From BOG-908 sp965198825 (GTDB taxonomy: Bacteria; Pseudomonadota; Alphaproteobacteria; Acetobacterales; Acetobacteraceae): a DNA stretch of 64,000 nucleotides. Shown here piece by piece: positions 49,379 through 57,829 of this stretch. The stretch's first letter is position 1; every line of letters begins with the position of its first letter. The stretch spans positions 868,001 through 932,000 of the forward strand of contig CBDAQB010000003.1 of NCBI GenBank assembly GCA_965198825.1. The letters run 5' to 3'. A program made the position numbers and the translations under genes. Below the pieces are notes generated by a model that searched no databases, was not told where the DNA came from, and saw only the letters and a list, made by a program, of their open reading frames with translations.

Positions 49379-51019
49379 ATGCGACATCTTTCCAAGCTTT
49401 TCACCATCATGCTCCTCGGCGGCCTGATCGTCCTGGGCTGGTGGTGGCCGAACCGGCTGCAGAACCCTGCTGCCGGCGTGCCAATCCAGAAGTTCAATTG
49501 CCTGAGCTTCAGCGCCTACCGTCCCGGGGAATCGCCGCTGACGGATCATTTCCCGACCGCGGCGGAGGTCGACTCGGATCTGGCCTTGCTGAGTTCGCGC
49601 ACCCGCGCCGTGCGCACCTACGCCGCTTTCGAGGGGCCGTTCGAGACCGCGGCACTCGCCGGCAAGCATGGCCTGAAACTCTGGCAAGGCATCTGGCTCG
49701 GCGGCGACCGCGCCCACAACAAGCTCGAAATGCAACGCGCCATCGACCTGGCACACCGCTACCCCGACGTGATCGAGCGTGTCGTCGTGGGCAACGAGGT
49801 TCTGCTGCGCCGCGATTTGCCGGTGGCCGAGCTCATCGCCGACATCGATGCGGTGAAGGCGGCCGTCAAACAGCCTGTCGCCTACGCCGATGTCTCGGAT
49901 TTCTGGGAGCAGTTCCCGCAGGTGGCGCCGCATGTGGATGTGGCACTGATCCATCTGCTTCCCTATTGGGAGGACACGCCCACCGGCATCGGCCGCGCCG
50001 TCGATCGCGTCGGCGAGGTTTACAGCAAGATGCACGCGCTGTTCCCGCATACCCAGGTCGCCATTGGCGAAACCGGCTGGCCAAGCCGCGGCCGCCAGCG
50101 CGCCGATGCGACACCAGGGCTGGTGAACGAGGCCCGCTTCCTGCACGAGTTCATTGCACTATCGCAACAGAAAGGCTTCGACTACAATTTCATTGAGGCG
50201 TTCGATCAGGATTGGAAATACGAGAGCGAAGGGGTGGTCGGTGCGAACTGGGGGCTGTTCGATTCGGACCGTGTGGAGAAGATCCCGGTGCAGGGCGCAT
50301 TGCGGGAAGATCCGCGCTGGCAGGTGCATGCCATGTTCTCGCTCGCGTGCGGCGCTTTGCTGAGCGGGTTCGGCCTGGCAGCAGGGCAGGGCAGGCGGCC
50401 GTTCATCGTATGCGTCGTGGGGATGTTGCTGGGAGGTGCGCTTGGGTTGGCGCAGGCGGGTGTGGACGGGCTTCTCTACGATTTCCATGTGCGCCTTGCC
50501 GCCGCGGTGAACATCGGCGGGCAGGCTTTGCTTGCCGCACTGCTGATCTTGCGCGTTTCGGGCGCGCTGGCGCCCTGCCAGGAGCGGACGGGTGCGGACA
50601 CCACGCGCATGGTGCAACAGCTTTTCCGCGGACGGTTGCCCTCGTTGCGGTGCGCGTTCGAGGATGTATCGTTCCTGTTCGTCTGGACGGCCGCGGTCGA
50701 GCAGATACTGCTGGTTTTTGATCCGCGCTACCGCGAATTCCCAGCCAGCAGCTTCGCCGTTCCGTTGCTCGCAGTCTGCGCGCGGTTGGCGTTGCGTGAG
50801 CGCCGTCAGCGAGGCGGCCGCGAGGAATGGCTGGCGGGAGCGATCTTGCTGATCGGCGCCTTTGCCAGCCTGGTGCAGGAAGGTTTCTTGAACGGGCAGT
50901 CGATCGTCTGGAACCTTTTGGCCGCGGCCTACGCCATCCACGCGCTCTCAGGAAAGGGAGTTTGGGGTCTTTCCACCTCTGAGGGGATCCGGGGGGCAGA
51001 GCCTCTCGGCCATACCTAG
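49379..51019 (+). CDS. Membrane-linked glycoside hydrolase family 17 protein
   Basis: 546 residues. One N-terminal membrane anchor (LFTIMLLGGLIVLGWWW), then a GH17 beta-1,3-glucan-active barrel: acid/base Glu in ERVVVGNEVLLRR, nucleophile Glu in VAIGETGWPSRGR. The C-terminal 200 residues form several membrane helices (FIVCVVGMLLGGALGLAQAG, ALLAALLILRVSG, AGAILLIGAFASLV). This layout recalls bacterial NdvC-like proteins of cyclic beta-1,3/1,6-glucan synthesis, where GH17 domains act as transglycosylases. The next gene is a glycosyltransferase starting 4 bases on, so an envelope-glucan role is likely. Confidence 0.85.
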   Translation: MRHLSKLFTIMLLGGLIVLGWWWPNRLQNPAAGVPIQKFNCLSFSAYRPGESPLTDHFPTAAEVDSDLALLSSRTRAVRTYAAFEGPFETAALAGKHGLKLWQGIWLGGDRAHNKLEMQRAIDLAHRYPDVIERVVVGNEVLLRRDLPVAELIADIDAVKAAVKQPVAYADVSDFWEQFPQVAPHVDVALIHLLPYWEDTPTGIGRAVDRVGEVYSKMHALFPHTQVAIGETGWPSRGRQRADATPGLVNEARFLHEFIALSQQKGFDYNFIEAFDQDWKYESEGVVGANWGLFDSDRVEKIPVQGALREDPRWQVHAMFSLACGALLSGFGLAAGQGRRPFIVCVVGMLLGGALGLAQAGVDGLLYDFHVRLAAAVNIGGQALLAALLILRVSGALAPCQERTGADTTRMVQQLFRGRLPSLRCAFEDVSFLFVWTAAVEQILLVFDPRYREFPASSFAVPLLAVCARLALRERRQRGGREEWLAGAILLIGAFASLVQEGFLNGQSIVWNLLAAAYAIHALSGKGVWGLSTSEGIRGAEPLGHT

Positions 51020-51022
51020 GCA

Positions 51023-52114
51023 ATGCGCGTGCTGATGCTCACGGGTGGCGGCATCAGCAACAGATCAGGCGGCGTAGGGACGATGATGGCTGCTCTGATT
51101 GAGCAATGGGGCCCGGCTGTTTGTGCGCGGGTCATCGACACCCGCGGACAAGGCGGTGTGATCAGCGGTGCTTTCGTGTTTGCCGGCGCCCTGGTGCAAC
51201 TCCTGGCGGCAAGGCAGATCGACGTGGTTCATCTGCACATGACGACGCGCGGCAGCATGGTGCGCAAATGCCTGGTGCTGGCGGTGTGTTCTGTCATGCG
51301 GCGCCCCGCGATCGTGCACATGCATGGAGCAGACTTCGAAAACTTCCATGCGTCGCTGCGGCCTGTGTGGCAGGGGTTGCTGGCGTCCGCCCTTCGCCGG
51401 GCGGCCCATGTGGTGGTGTTGGGTGAAGGGTGGCGGCGGTTCATGGTGCGACACGTCGGCCTGGAGGCACGGCGCGTGTCGGTCGTCAGGAACGGGGTAG
51501 CACTTCCGTGTGCGCGGCCGGCTCGGCCCGCTCGACCGGCGCACCTGCTGTTTCTGGGGCGGCTGGGTGACCGCAAGGGCGTGCCCATCCTGATGGCTGC
51601 TCTGGGTTCTGCGGCAATGACGGACCGATCATGGCGGGCAACCCTGGCAGGCGATGGCAACCTTGCGCGCTTTGCGGCTATCGCAGACGCAGGCGGATTT
51701 GCCGGCCGCATCGCCATGCCCGGCTGGGTGGATCAGGAAGCGGCGGCGAACTTGCTGTCCGAAGCGGATGTGCTCGTACTGCCCTCATTCCACGAAGCCT
51801 TGCCCATGGCCGTGGTAGAGGCGCTGGCACATGGTGTCGCGGTGATCGCGACCCCAGTCGGCGCGGTGGGCGAGATCCTGCACGAGGGCAAGGACGCGCT
51901 GCTCGTCACCCCAGGCGATGTCGTAGGGCTCACGCAAGCCCTGGTGCGGCTGCTCGACGACCCAGCGTTACGGGGCCGGCTGGCTGCCGCCGGACATGAC
52001 GTTTTCCGCGCGGAACTGGACGTGGCGGTCACGGCCCGCCAGATGTTCGCCCTATACGCCGGCGCTGCCAGAGCACGCGGCCAGAAAGCAGGAGAGGCCC
52101 GATGGGCGCGCTGA
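51023..52114 (+). CDS. GT4-family glycosyltransferase
   Basis: 363 residues with the GT-B fold. The N-terminal domain starts MRVLMLTGGGISNRSGGVGT; the hinge-region NGV motif is VSVVRNGVALP, then HLLFLGRLGDRKGVPILMAA, and the donor site EADVLVLPSFHEALPMAVVE carries the E-x7-E pattern. Retaining GT4 enzymes use nucleotide sugars; the sugar is not predictable. It follows GH17 closely and overlaps gshB by 13 bases, so three genes are co-translated. An early low-complexity Arg/Pro/Ala repeat (CARPARPARPA) is a local oddity. Confidence 0.88.
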   Translation: MRVLMLTGGGISNRSGGVGTMMAALIEQWGPAVCARVIDTRGQGGVISGAFVFAGALVQLLAARQIDVVHLHMTTRGSMVRKCLVLAVCSVMRRPAIVHMHGADFENFHASLRPVWQGLLASALRRAAHVVVLGEGWRRFMVRHVGLEARRVSVVRNGVALPCARPARPARPAHLLFLGRLGDRKGVPILMAALGSAAMTDRSWRATLAGDGNLARFAAIADAGGFAGRIAMPGWVDQEAAANLLSEADVLVLPSFHEALPMAVVEALAHGVAVIATPVGAVGEILHEGKDALLVTPGDVVGLTQALVRLLDDPALRGRLAAAGHDVFRAELDVAVTARQMFALYAGAARARGQKAGEARWAR

Positions 52115-53085
52115 AGATTGCCGTGCAGATGGACCCGCTGGAGACCGTCAAGATCGACGGCGACAGCACGTTCGCCCTCATGCTCGAGGCGCAGGCCCGC
52201 GGCCACGCTCTCTGGCACTACCAGGTGGAGAACATGGCGCTCAACGAAGGCCGCCAGCACGGCGGCCGCACGGTCGAGCGCCTGACCGCAACGGCGCGCC
52301 GCGTGACGGTGCAACGCGTCGCCGGCGACCATTTTCACGCGGGCGAGCCCGAGCGCCTCGACCTTGGCACCATGGACGTGGTGCTCATGCGGCAGGACCC
52401 GCCCTTCGACATGGCCTACATCACGGCCACCCACATGCTCGAACACATCCAGCCAGGCACGCTGGTGGTGAACGACCCGGCCAGCGTGCGTAACGCGCCG
52501 GAAAAGATCCTCGTCACCCACTTCCCAGACCTGATGCCACCCACCCTGATCACCTGGGACCTGGCCGCCATCCGCGCCTTCCGCGCCGAATACCAGGACA
52601 TCATCGTCAAACCCCTGTTCGGCAACGGCGGCGCCGGCGTGTTCCGCATTCGGCCGGACGATGAGAATCTCGGCGCACTTCTCGAAATGCATTTCATGCG
52701 CTCGCGCGAGCCGCTGATGATCCAGCGCTACGAACCTGCCGTGCGCATCGGCGACAAGCGCATCATCCTGATAGACGGCGAACCGGCAGGCGCCATCAAC
52801 CGCGTGCCCGCCCAAGGCGAAGCGCGTTCCAACATGCACGTCGGCGGCCGCGCCGAAGGCAGCACGCTGACCGCGCGCGAGCAGGAGATCTGCCGCCGTA
52901 TTGGCCCGATGCTGCGCGAGCAAGGCCTGCTGTTCGTCGGCATAGACGTGATCGGCGACTACCTCACCGAAATCAACGTGACCTCGCCTACCGGGATCCA
53001 GGAGATCGCCCGCTTCGACGGCACCAACCTCGCCGGCATGATCTGGGACCGGATCGAGGCCCGCCGGCGCGAAGTCAGCCGTTGA
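52102..53085 (+). CDS. gshB: Glutathione synthetase
   Basis: ATP-grasp ligase joining gamma-glutamylcysteine and glycine. 327 residues. N-terminal substrate region MDPLETVKIDGDSTFALMLE, then VLMRQDPPFDMAYITATHML and VNDPASVRNAPEKILVTHFP. ATP-grasp elements: IIVKPLFGNGGAGVFRI, GDKRIILIDGEPAGAINRVP, and the metal-binding VGIDVIGDYLTEINVTSPTG. It overlaps the GT4 gene by 13 bases. gshA is not in the window. Confidence 0.96.
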   Translation: MGALKIAVQMDPLETVKIDGDSTFALMLEAQARGHALWHYQVENMALNEGRQHGGRTVERLTATARRVTVQRVAGDHFHAGEPERLDLGTMDVVLMRQDPPFDMAYITATHMLEHIQPGTLVVNDPASVRNAPEKILVTHFPDLMPPTLITWDLAAIRAFRAEYQDIIVKPLFGNGGAGVFRIRPDDENLGALLEMHFMRSREPLMIQRYEPAVRIGDKRIILIDGEPAGAINRVPAQGEARSNMHVGGRAEGSTLTAREQEICRRIGPMLREQGLLFVGIDVIGDYLTEINVTSPTGIQEIARFDGTNLAGMIWDRIEARRREVSR

Positions 53086-53180
53086 AAGTCCCGAAACCGT
53101 TACCTGAGAGCCTCTCAAGACTGTTGCGACATAGCAAAGACAGCCCCTAGGCTGATCATCGCTTCAGCAGGGAGGACACG

Positions 53181-53420
53181 ATGTCGGGCAGCAAAATCAC
53201 CAAGAAGGACCTGGCCAGCAAGACGCATCGGCCGCATGGCGGCAGCAAGGACAGCAACGAGCACATGGCCGGCAACAAGGACGGCGCCACGCTGCGCCGG
53301 CTGAACGCCACCATCGCCAACGCCGAGAAAAAGCGTGCCGAGCTCGAGAAGAAGGCTGCGGCTGCGCAGAAGAAGGCTTCTGCTAGTGTGAAGAAGTCGT
53401 CGGCGCCTAAGAAGAGGTAG
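53181..53420 (+). CDS. Small Lys/Ala-rich basic protein, 79 residues
   Basis: GGAGG lies 7 bases before the ATG. The first 35 residues are polar and Gly/His-rich (KTHRPHGGSKDSNEHMAGNK); the rest is a Lys/Ala/Glu helix (AELEKKAAAAQKKASASVKK) resembling the tails of bacterial histone H1-like proteins. DNA- or RNA-binding is a guess from composition only. A family-1 repeat begins 11 bases after its stop. Confidence 0.7.
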   Translation: MSGSKITKKDLASKTHRPHGGSKDSNEHMAGNKDGATLRRLNATIANAEKKRAELEKKAAAAQKKASASVKKSSAPKKR

Positions 53421-53430
53421 AAGCAAGCGA

Positions 53431-53543
53431 GTTCTTTTTTGAAAAAAAGAACCAAAAAACTTTTGCGACCTGGGGACCGGGATCGTGGGAACGCCGGGCC
53501 TAAAGGTCCAAAAGTTTTTTGCTTCTTTTTTTCAAAAAAGAAG
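53431..53543. repeat. Family-1 repeat, full copy
   Basis: Left arm 53431-53465 (GTTC...GAAC), right arm 53509-53543 (CTTC...GAAG). The centre (GCGACCTGGGGACCGGGATC ... CCGGGCCTAAAGGTCC) is a good reference for the asymmetric core. It lies between the convergent small basic gene and the tricorn-like protease gene. Confidence 0.92.
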
Positions 53544-53551
53544 ACCCTTCC

Positions 53552-56500
53552 TTACGGCTGCGGCTTAACCATCCCAGCCGGAGGATAAGGCGGAAGCAGC
53601 GGCGGAGCAGCCGGCAGATCGGCAGGCTTGCTGCCAATAGCCTTCACCATCAGCTGCACCGCGGTTTCAAGCTGCTTGTCGTGCCCTGAGAGAAGATCGG
53701 CTGGTTCGTTCTCCACCACGATGTCCGGATCGACGCCATGGTTCTCCACGGCCCACTGACTATCCAGCGTGTAAAGGGCATCTTCCGGAATGGTGACGTA
53801 GCCGCCATCCATCATCTTCCAGTTGCCGCGTATGCCTCGCACGCCGCCCCATGAGCGTGTGCCGAGCAGCTTGCCCAGTCCATAGCGCTGGAAGAGCCAT
53901 GGGAAGATGTCGCCGTCGGACGCCGACCAGTGGTTCAGCAGCGTAATCTTCGGACCTGGGATCGTCTCGTTCGGCTCGGTCGAGGTGGCGCTTTCTCGAT
54001 TGGTGCCGAGTGCCACGAGGATGCGGCGGAGACGCTCAAGCGCCATCGGAGCGACGAAGCCGCCGCCGTTCCAGCGGTCGTCCATGATCAGCGCCTGCTT
54101 GCCGAGTTGAGAGTAGAACTGCCGCACGAATTGCTGCAGCCCCAGCTGCTCCATGTCGGACATGTAAACGTAGCCGACACGGCCGCCCGAAAGCTGATCG
54201 ACCAACTGACGATTATGCGTGATCCACGCGGCTTCGCGAAGGCTGAGTTCCTGTTTGATGGGTTTGACGAGGACATGGCGCGTGTTGCCGGCCGGGTTGT
54301 CTGCGACGGTGAGGTCCACCGGTTCGCTGGTGTCGGTGAGCTGCATCAGCTCATCGGGATCGGTGGGTGCCTTGAGGTCCTGGCCGTTGATGGCCAATAC
54401 ATAGTCGCCCACCTTGACCGCAAGCCCGGGTTCGGCCAGCGGGCTTCGGTAGTCATCCCGCGTGTTGTCTCCTGGAAAGATCGTGGCAAGGCGGTAGCGG
54501 CCGGCGGCGGCATCGACCGCCCACTCCACGCCTAGCAGCGAAGGTTTGACTTTCGGCGTAGGGTCGCCGGCATCGCCGCCACCGACATAAGTGTGGGAGT
54601 TGCCGATTTCGCCGTTCACCTGGCCGATAAGCCAATTCAGATCTTCGCGCGACCCCAGAAGCGGCAGCAGCTTTGCGTATTTGTCGTGCACGGCCTGCCA
54701 GTTCTGGCCGTTCATCACGGTCGAATAGAAAAGGTCCCGCTCCAGGCGCCAGCCGTTCTCGAACATCTCCTTCCACTCGGCCGCCGGCTCCACGATCATG
54801 TGCAAATGCCCGAGATCGAGCTTGTGTGTGGCGTCGTGATCATGCCCGGCGTCAGGGTTCGTGTCGAAAACCGTGTAGGTCTTTTTGTTCTTGACCAGGA
54901 TCGTCTCGCCATTCGCCGCCAGCGCGTAGCTGTCCGCGTCCTCGGTGATGATTTCATCCTTGCGTTTGGCGAAGTCGTAGAGGTGGACGGCCGATTTCTC
55001 GCCTTCCAGCGAGCCTTCGATCAGCGAAATAGGCCTTGTGAGATAGATGATCTTTTGGCCGGTGGCATCCATTTGGGCGATGTTGGCCGGATCCACCGGA
55101 ACGGCGACGGCGCGGTCCATGATGTGGTCAAGGTCGATTTGGATCGGTGCTATTAGCGGCTTCGGCTTGTGCTCGCCGGGCTTGGCGTCGGCCGAGCGCT
55201 TTGGCGTCCCTTCAGGCTTCGCGTCTGGCTTGGGTGCAGACTCGGCCTTGCCTGTCGGCTCGGGTTTCGCGGCATCGTCGTCCGCTTCGTCGGAGCGCGG
55301 CGGTATCGGAGAGACGGTGTCCGATGCAAGTGGTATGGCGTAGATGCCTGTCGACTTCAGCACGGCGAAATCGAACTCGGTATCTGAGATGATGGTGTTC
55401 TCATTCCGGTTCGACTGAAAATAGAGATATTTGCCGTCGGGCGACCAGACAGGATTGGAGTCGGTGCTGTTCCCCGGCCCGAGCCGGGTCGTCTTGCCCG
55501 TGGCAATTTCATGCACATAGAGATCGCGCCGGCGCTGATGGTCGCCATAAGCCATGCTGAAGGCGAGCCATCGGCCATCGGGCGAAAACTGCTGGTCGTG
55601 TATTTCGCTGAGCTTGTCTTGCGCCACTTGCGTGGGGGCGCCGCCGGCAGTGCCGATCGTCCAGAGGCGATGTGCGCTGTCGGAGAAGGCGAGCATCTTG
55701 CCGTCTGGCGACCACACCGGCGCATAAACATAACCCTGCTTGAAATCGGTGAGCAGCTTTTCCTGGCCACCCTCCGCCGGGCGCAAGGCAATCTGCTGAT
55801 TGCCGTTGCTGTCTGTGGTGTAGGCAATCATCTTGCCGTCAGGCGACCACGTCGGATGGTCCTCGTCAGCGCCCTGGGTGTTGGTGAGGTTGCGCGTGGC
55901 GCCATGTTCCGTCGGTACGCTGAAGATGTCGCCGCGTGCGGAAAAGAGCGTGCGCTTTCCATTGGGCGACAGCGCGTAATCCACGTTCTGCGACATGTCC
56001 TCGTCGCGGATCATGTCCTTCACATCGGCAACATGCGGCCTCGTGCGGATGTTGTCGTCCGGCACGGCGACAGTGACTTCGTGCATCTGCTCGCTTGGCA
56101 GGTCCAGCAGGAAGAGCTTGCCACCCTGCTGGAATGCGATGGCGTTGTCGCCCAGCGCCGGAAAATCGATGTCATAGTCGGTGAAATGCGTGACCTCGCG
56201 GGCTTTCTTGGTGTCGAGGTCGAGGCACCAGATGTTGGCGCGGCGGTTCTGGTCCTGATCGGACAAATAATAGATTTTGCGGCCGACCCACATCGGCGAC
56301 GTATTCGTGCCCGACCAATCGGTGACCTGTGTCAGCTGCCTTGCGTTCAGGTCGTAAGTGAAGAGCTGCTGCGCCAGCCCGCCGTTGTAGCGCTTCCAGG
56401 TTCGGAAATTGCGGAAGATGCGGTTGTAGGCGATCTCGTGCCCGCTTGGCCCATAGCTCATCAATCCCACTGCGCTATCCAGCGGTAATTTCGTCGGCAC

Positions 56501-56998
56501 GCCGCCCGCGACAGGGACCTGATAGGCGTACTGGATCCAGCTGTTCCACTGGTCGCGCTTCGAAAGATAAACGACCGCTTTCGAATCCGGTGTCCAGGTG
56601 ACCACCATGTTGTCCGGACCATGCCGCCCGCCTGTGCCGGCCTCGGTGGCCGGATGAAAAGTCAGGCGCCGGGCCGTCCCGCCTGCGGCCGGGATCACCC
56701 AAACGTCCGTGCCCGCATTGCTCGCCTCGGTGTAGGCGATCCATTTGCCATCGGGCGACACCCGGGGGAACATGTCCTGTCCCGCTGCACTGGTCAGCCG
56801 AACGGCCGTGCCTCCTGCCTTCGGCACCGACCAGACGTTGCCGTCCGCCACGAAGACAATCTTGTCGCCGAAAGGCTGTGGAAATCTTGGAAGGGCGCAC
56901 TGCCCGGATGTCGCGCAGGCTCCCCATGCGATGGTAGCGAGCAAGACTGTTTTGGCGAAGGACGGGAGCTTCACGGCAATCCTATCAGAGAGGCTCAT
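53552..56998 (-). CDS. Tricorn-like S41 protease with beta-propeller domains
   Basis: 1148 residues, signal peptide near 15-35 (TVLLATIAWGACATSGQC). Residues about 40-330 and 340-590 carry repeated propeller blades (FPRVSPDGKWIAYTEASNAG, HPTWSPDGKMIAYTTDSNGN, DSNPVWSPDGKYLYFQSNRN), as in tricorn and DPP-like enzymes. A Pro/Glu/Lys linker follows, then the core, PDZ-like (EPGLAVKVGDYVLAINGQDL) and catalytic domains, with the S41 nucleophile Ser in LNHWSASDGDIFPWLF. Tricorn homologues degrade peptides released by other proteases; with a signal peptide this one is probably periplasmic. Its stop lies 8 bases from a family-1 repeat. Confidence 0.92.
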   Translation of the reverse strand: MSLSDRIAVKLPSFAKTVLLATIAWGACATSGQCALPRFPQPFGDKIVFVADGNVWSVPKAGGTAVRLTSAAGQDMFPRVSPDGKWIAYTEASNAGTDVWVIPAAGGTARRLTFHPATEAGTGGRHGPDNMVVTWTPDSKAVVYLSKRDQWNSWIQYAYQVPVAGGVPTKLPLDSAVGLMSYGPSGHEIAYNRIFRNFRTWKRYNGGLAQQLFTYDLNARQLTQVTDWSGTNTSPMWVGRKIYYLSDQDQNRRANIWCLDLDTKKAREVTHFTDYDIDFPALGDNAIAFQQGGKLFLLDLPSEQMHEVTVAVPDDNIRTRPHVADVKDMIRDEDMSQNVDYALSPNGKRTLFSARGDIFSVPTEHGATRNLTNTQGADEDHPTWSPDGKMIAYTTDSNGNQQIALRPAEGGQEKLLTDFKQGYVYAPVWSPDGKMLAFSDSAHRLWTIGTAGGAPTQVAQDKLSEIHDQQFSPDGRWLAFSMAYGDHQRRRDLYVHEIATGKTTRLGPGNSTDSNPVWSPDGKYLYFQSNRNENTIISDTEFDFAVLKSTGIYAIPLASDTVSPIPPRSDEADDDAAKPEPTGKAESAPKPDAKPEGTPKRSADAKPGEHKPKPLIAPIQIDLDHIMDRAVAVPVDPANIAQMDATGQKIIYLTRPISLIEGSLEGEKSAVHLYDFAKRKDEIITEDADSYALAANGETILVKNKKTYTVFDTNPDAGHDHDATHKLDLGHLHMIVEPAAEWKEMFENGWRLERDLFYSTVMNGQNWQAVHDKYAKLLPLLGSREDLNWLIGQVNGEIGNSHTYVGGGDAGDPTPKVKPSLLGVEWAVDAAAGRYRLATIFPGDNTRDDYRSPLAEPGLAVKVGDYVLAINGQDLKAPTDPDELMQLTDTSEPVDLTVADNPAGNTRHVLVKPIKQELSLREAAWITHNRQLVDQLSGGRVGYVYMSDMEQLGLQQFVRQFYSQLGKQALIMDDRWNGGGFVAPMALERLRRILVALGTNRESATSTEPNETIPGPKITLLNHWSASDGDIFPWLFQRYGLGKLLGTRSWGGVRGIRGNWKMMDGGYVTIPEDALYTLDSQWAVENHGVDPDIVVENEPADLLSGHDKQLETAVQLMVKAIGSKPADLPAAPPLLPPYPPAGMVKPQP

Positions 56999-57274
56999 GA
57001 ACGTTATAATCTAACATTCGCGAGTCAAGCTCTGGTCGTCGTAGTAGCCCGGCATCTGCTGACATGCCGCTCTCGAGGTCGCCGCACTAAGAGACGGAAC
57101 GGTGTCGAATACCGCTTGAAAAGCTACCGAGCTAAATCAGCCAAGTAACCTTCGTGAGCGTGGGCAGAATCTCTGGAGAGACCGACCCGAAGCTGCACGA
57201 TCGCACACGGCGAGGTTGCTCAAGAGGTTTGGACCGCTACAGCTCCAAGTGCGGAGATATGCTGAAGCGGCTGC
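56999..57274. other. Gap without recognisable features
   Basis: 276 bases between the tricorn-like gene and the GAF gene, both on the minus strand. No open reading frame with a ribosome-binding site, no repeat of either family and no strong hairpin are visible; it should contain the protease promoter. Confidence 0.4.
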
Positions 57275-57775
57275 CTAGTCAGTCAGTTCAAGATTGAAAA
57301 TCGTTCCATGTGCAAGGAGTTGGATGTCCACGTACTGTGCGAGCTTCTCGAGCTTGTCCAGCTCCGATGGCGTGATTTCGCGAGGTTCCTTGCCTATGAC
57401 GCAAAGCGCGCCAACTCCGTCCAGCAGTGATACGCCTGCATAGAACCTGATTTCCGGGCCTGACTTTACCAGTGGGTTATCGGCGAAGCGAATGTCCTTC
57501 GTCGCGTCGGGAACGACCATGGTCCCGCCGGTTTGAATCGTGTGAGCGCAAAACGACTGGCTTCGCGGCGTCTCGGACACATCCATGCCGATCACCGATT
57601 TAAACCATTGCCTCTCGGCATCCACCAGGCTGATTGCAGCGATGGAGGTTCCTGGCAGAAGCACAAGCGCCTCTTCTGCCAGGTTATTAAAGAGGCGGTC
57701 TCGAGGTGTGTCGAGAATCCCCAATTGCTTGAGGCTTTCGATCCGCTGGTCTTCTGGAAGTTTGCGACGGCCCAC
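57275..57775 (-). CDS. GAF-domain protein
   Basis: 166 residues, essentially one GAF sensory domain: ESLKQLGILDTPRDRLFNNL, AAISLVDAERQWFKSVIGMD, QSFCAHTIQTGGTMVVPDAT, RFYAGVSLLDGVGALCVIG. GTG start at 57775. The same type of domain precedes diguanylate cyclases or histidine kinases, but here it stands alone, 54 bases downstream of a chemoreceptor gene on the same strand, and may be an input partner for it. Ligand unknown. Confidence 0.85.
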   Translation of the reverse strand: MGRRKLPEDQRIESLKQLGILDTPRDRLFNNLAEEALVLLPGTSIAAISLVDAERQWFKSVIGMDVSETPRSQSFCAHTIQTGGTMVVPDATKDIRFADNPLVKSGPEIRFYAGVSLLDGVGALCVIGKEPREITPSELDKLEKLAQYVDIQLLAHGTIFNLELTD

Positions 57776-57829
57776 GGAGCACCTGCCTTGTCACTTTGGC
57801 ATCTTGTTCGACGACGAGATGCAGTTTGA

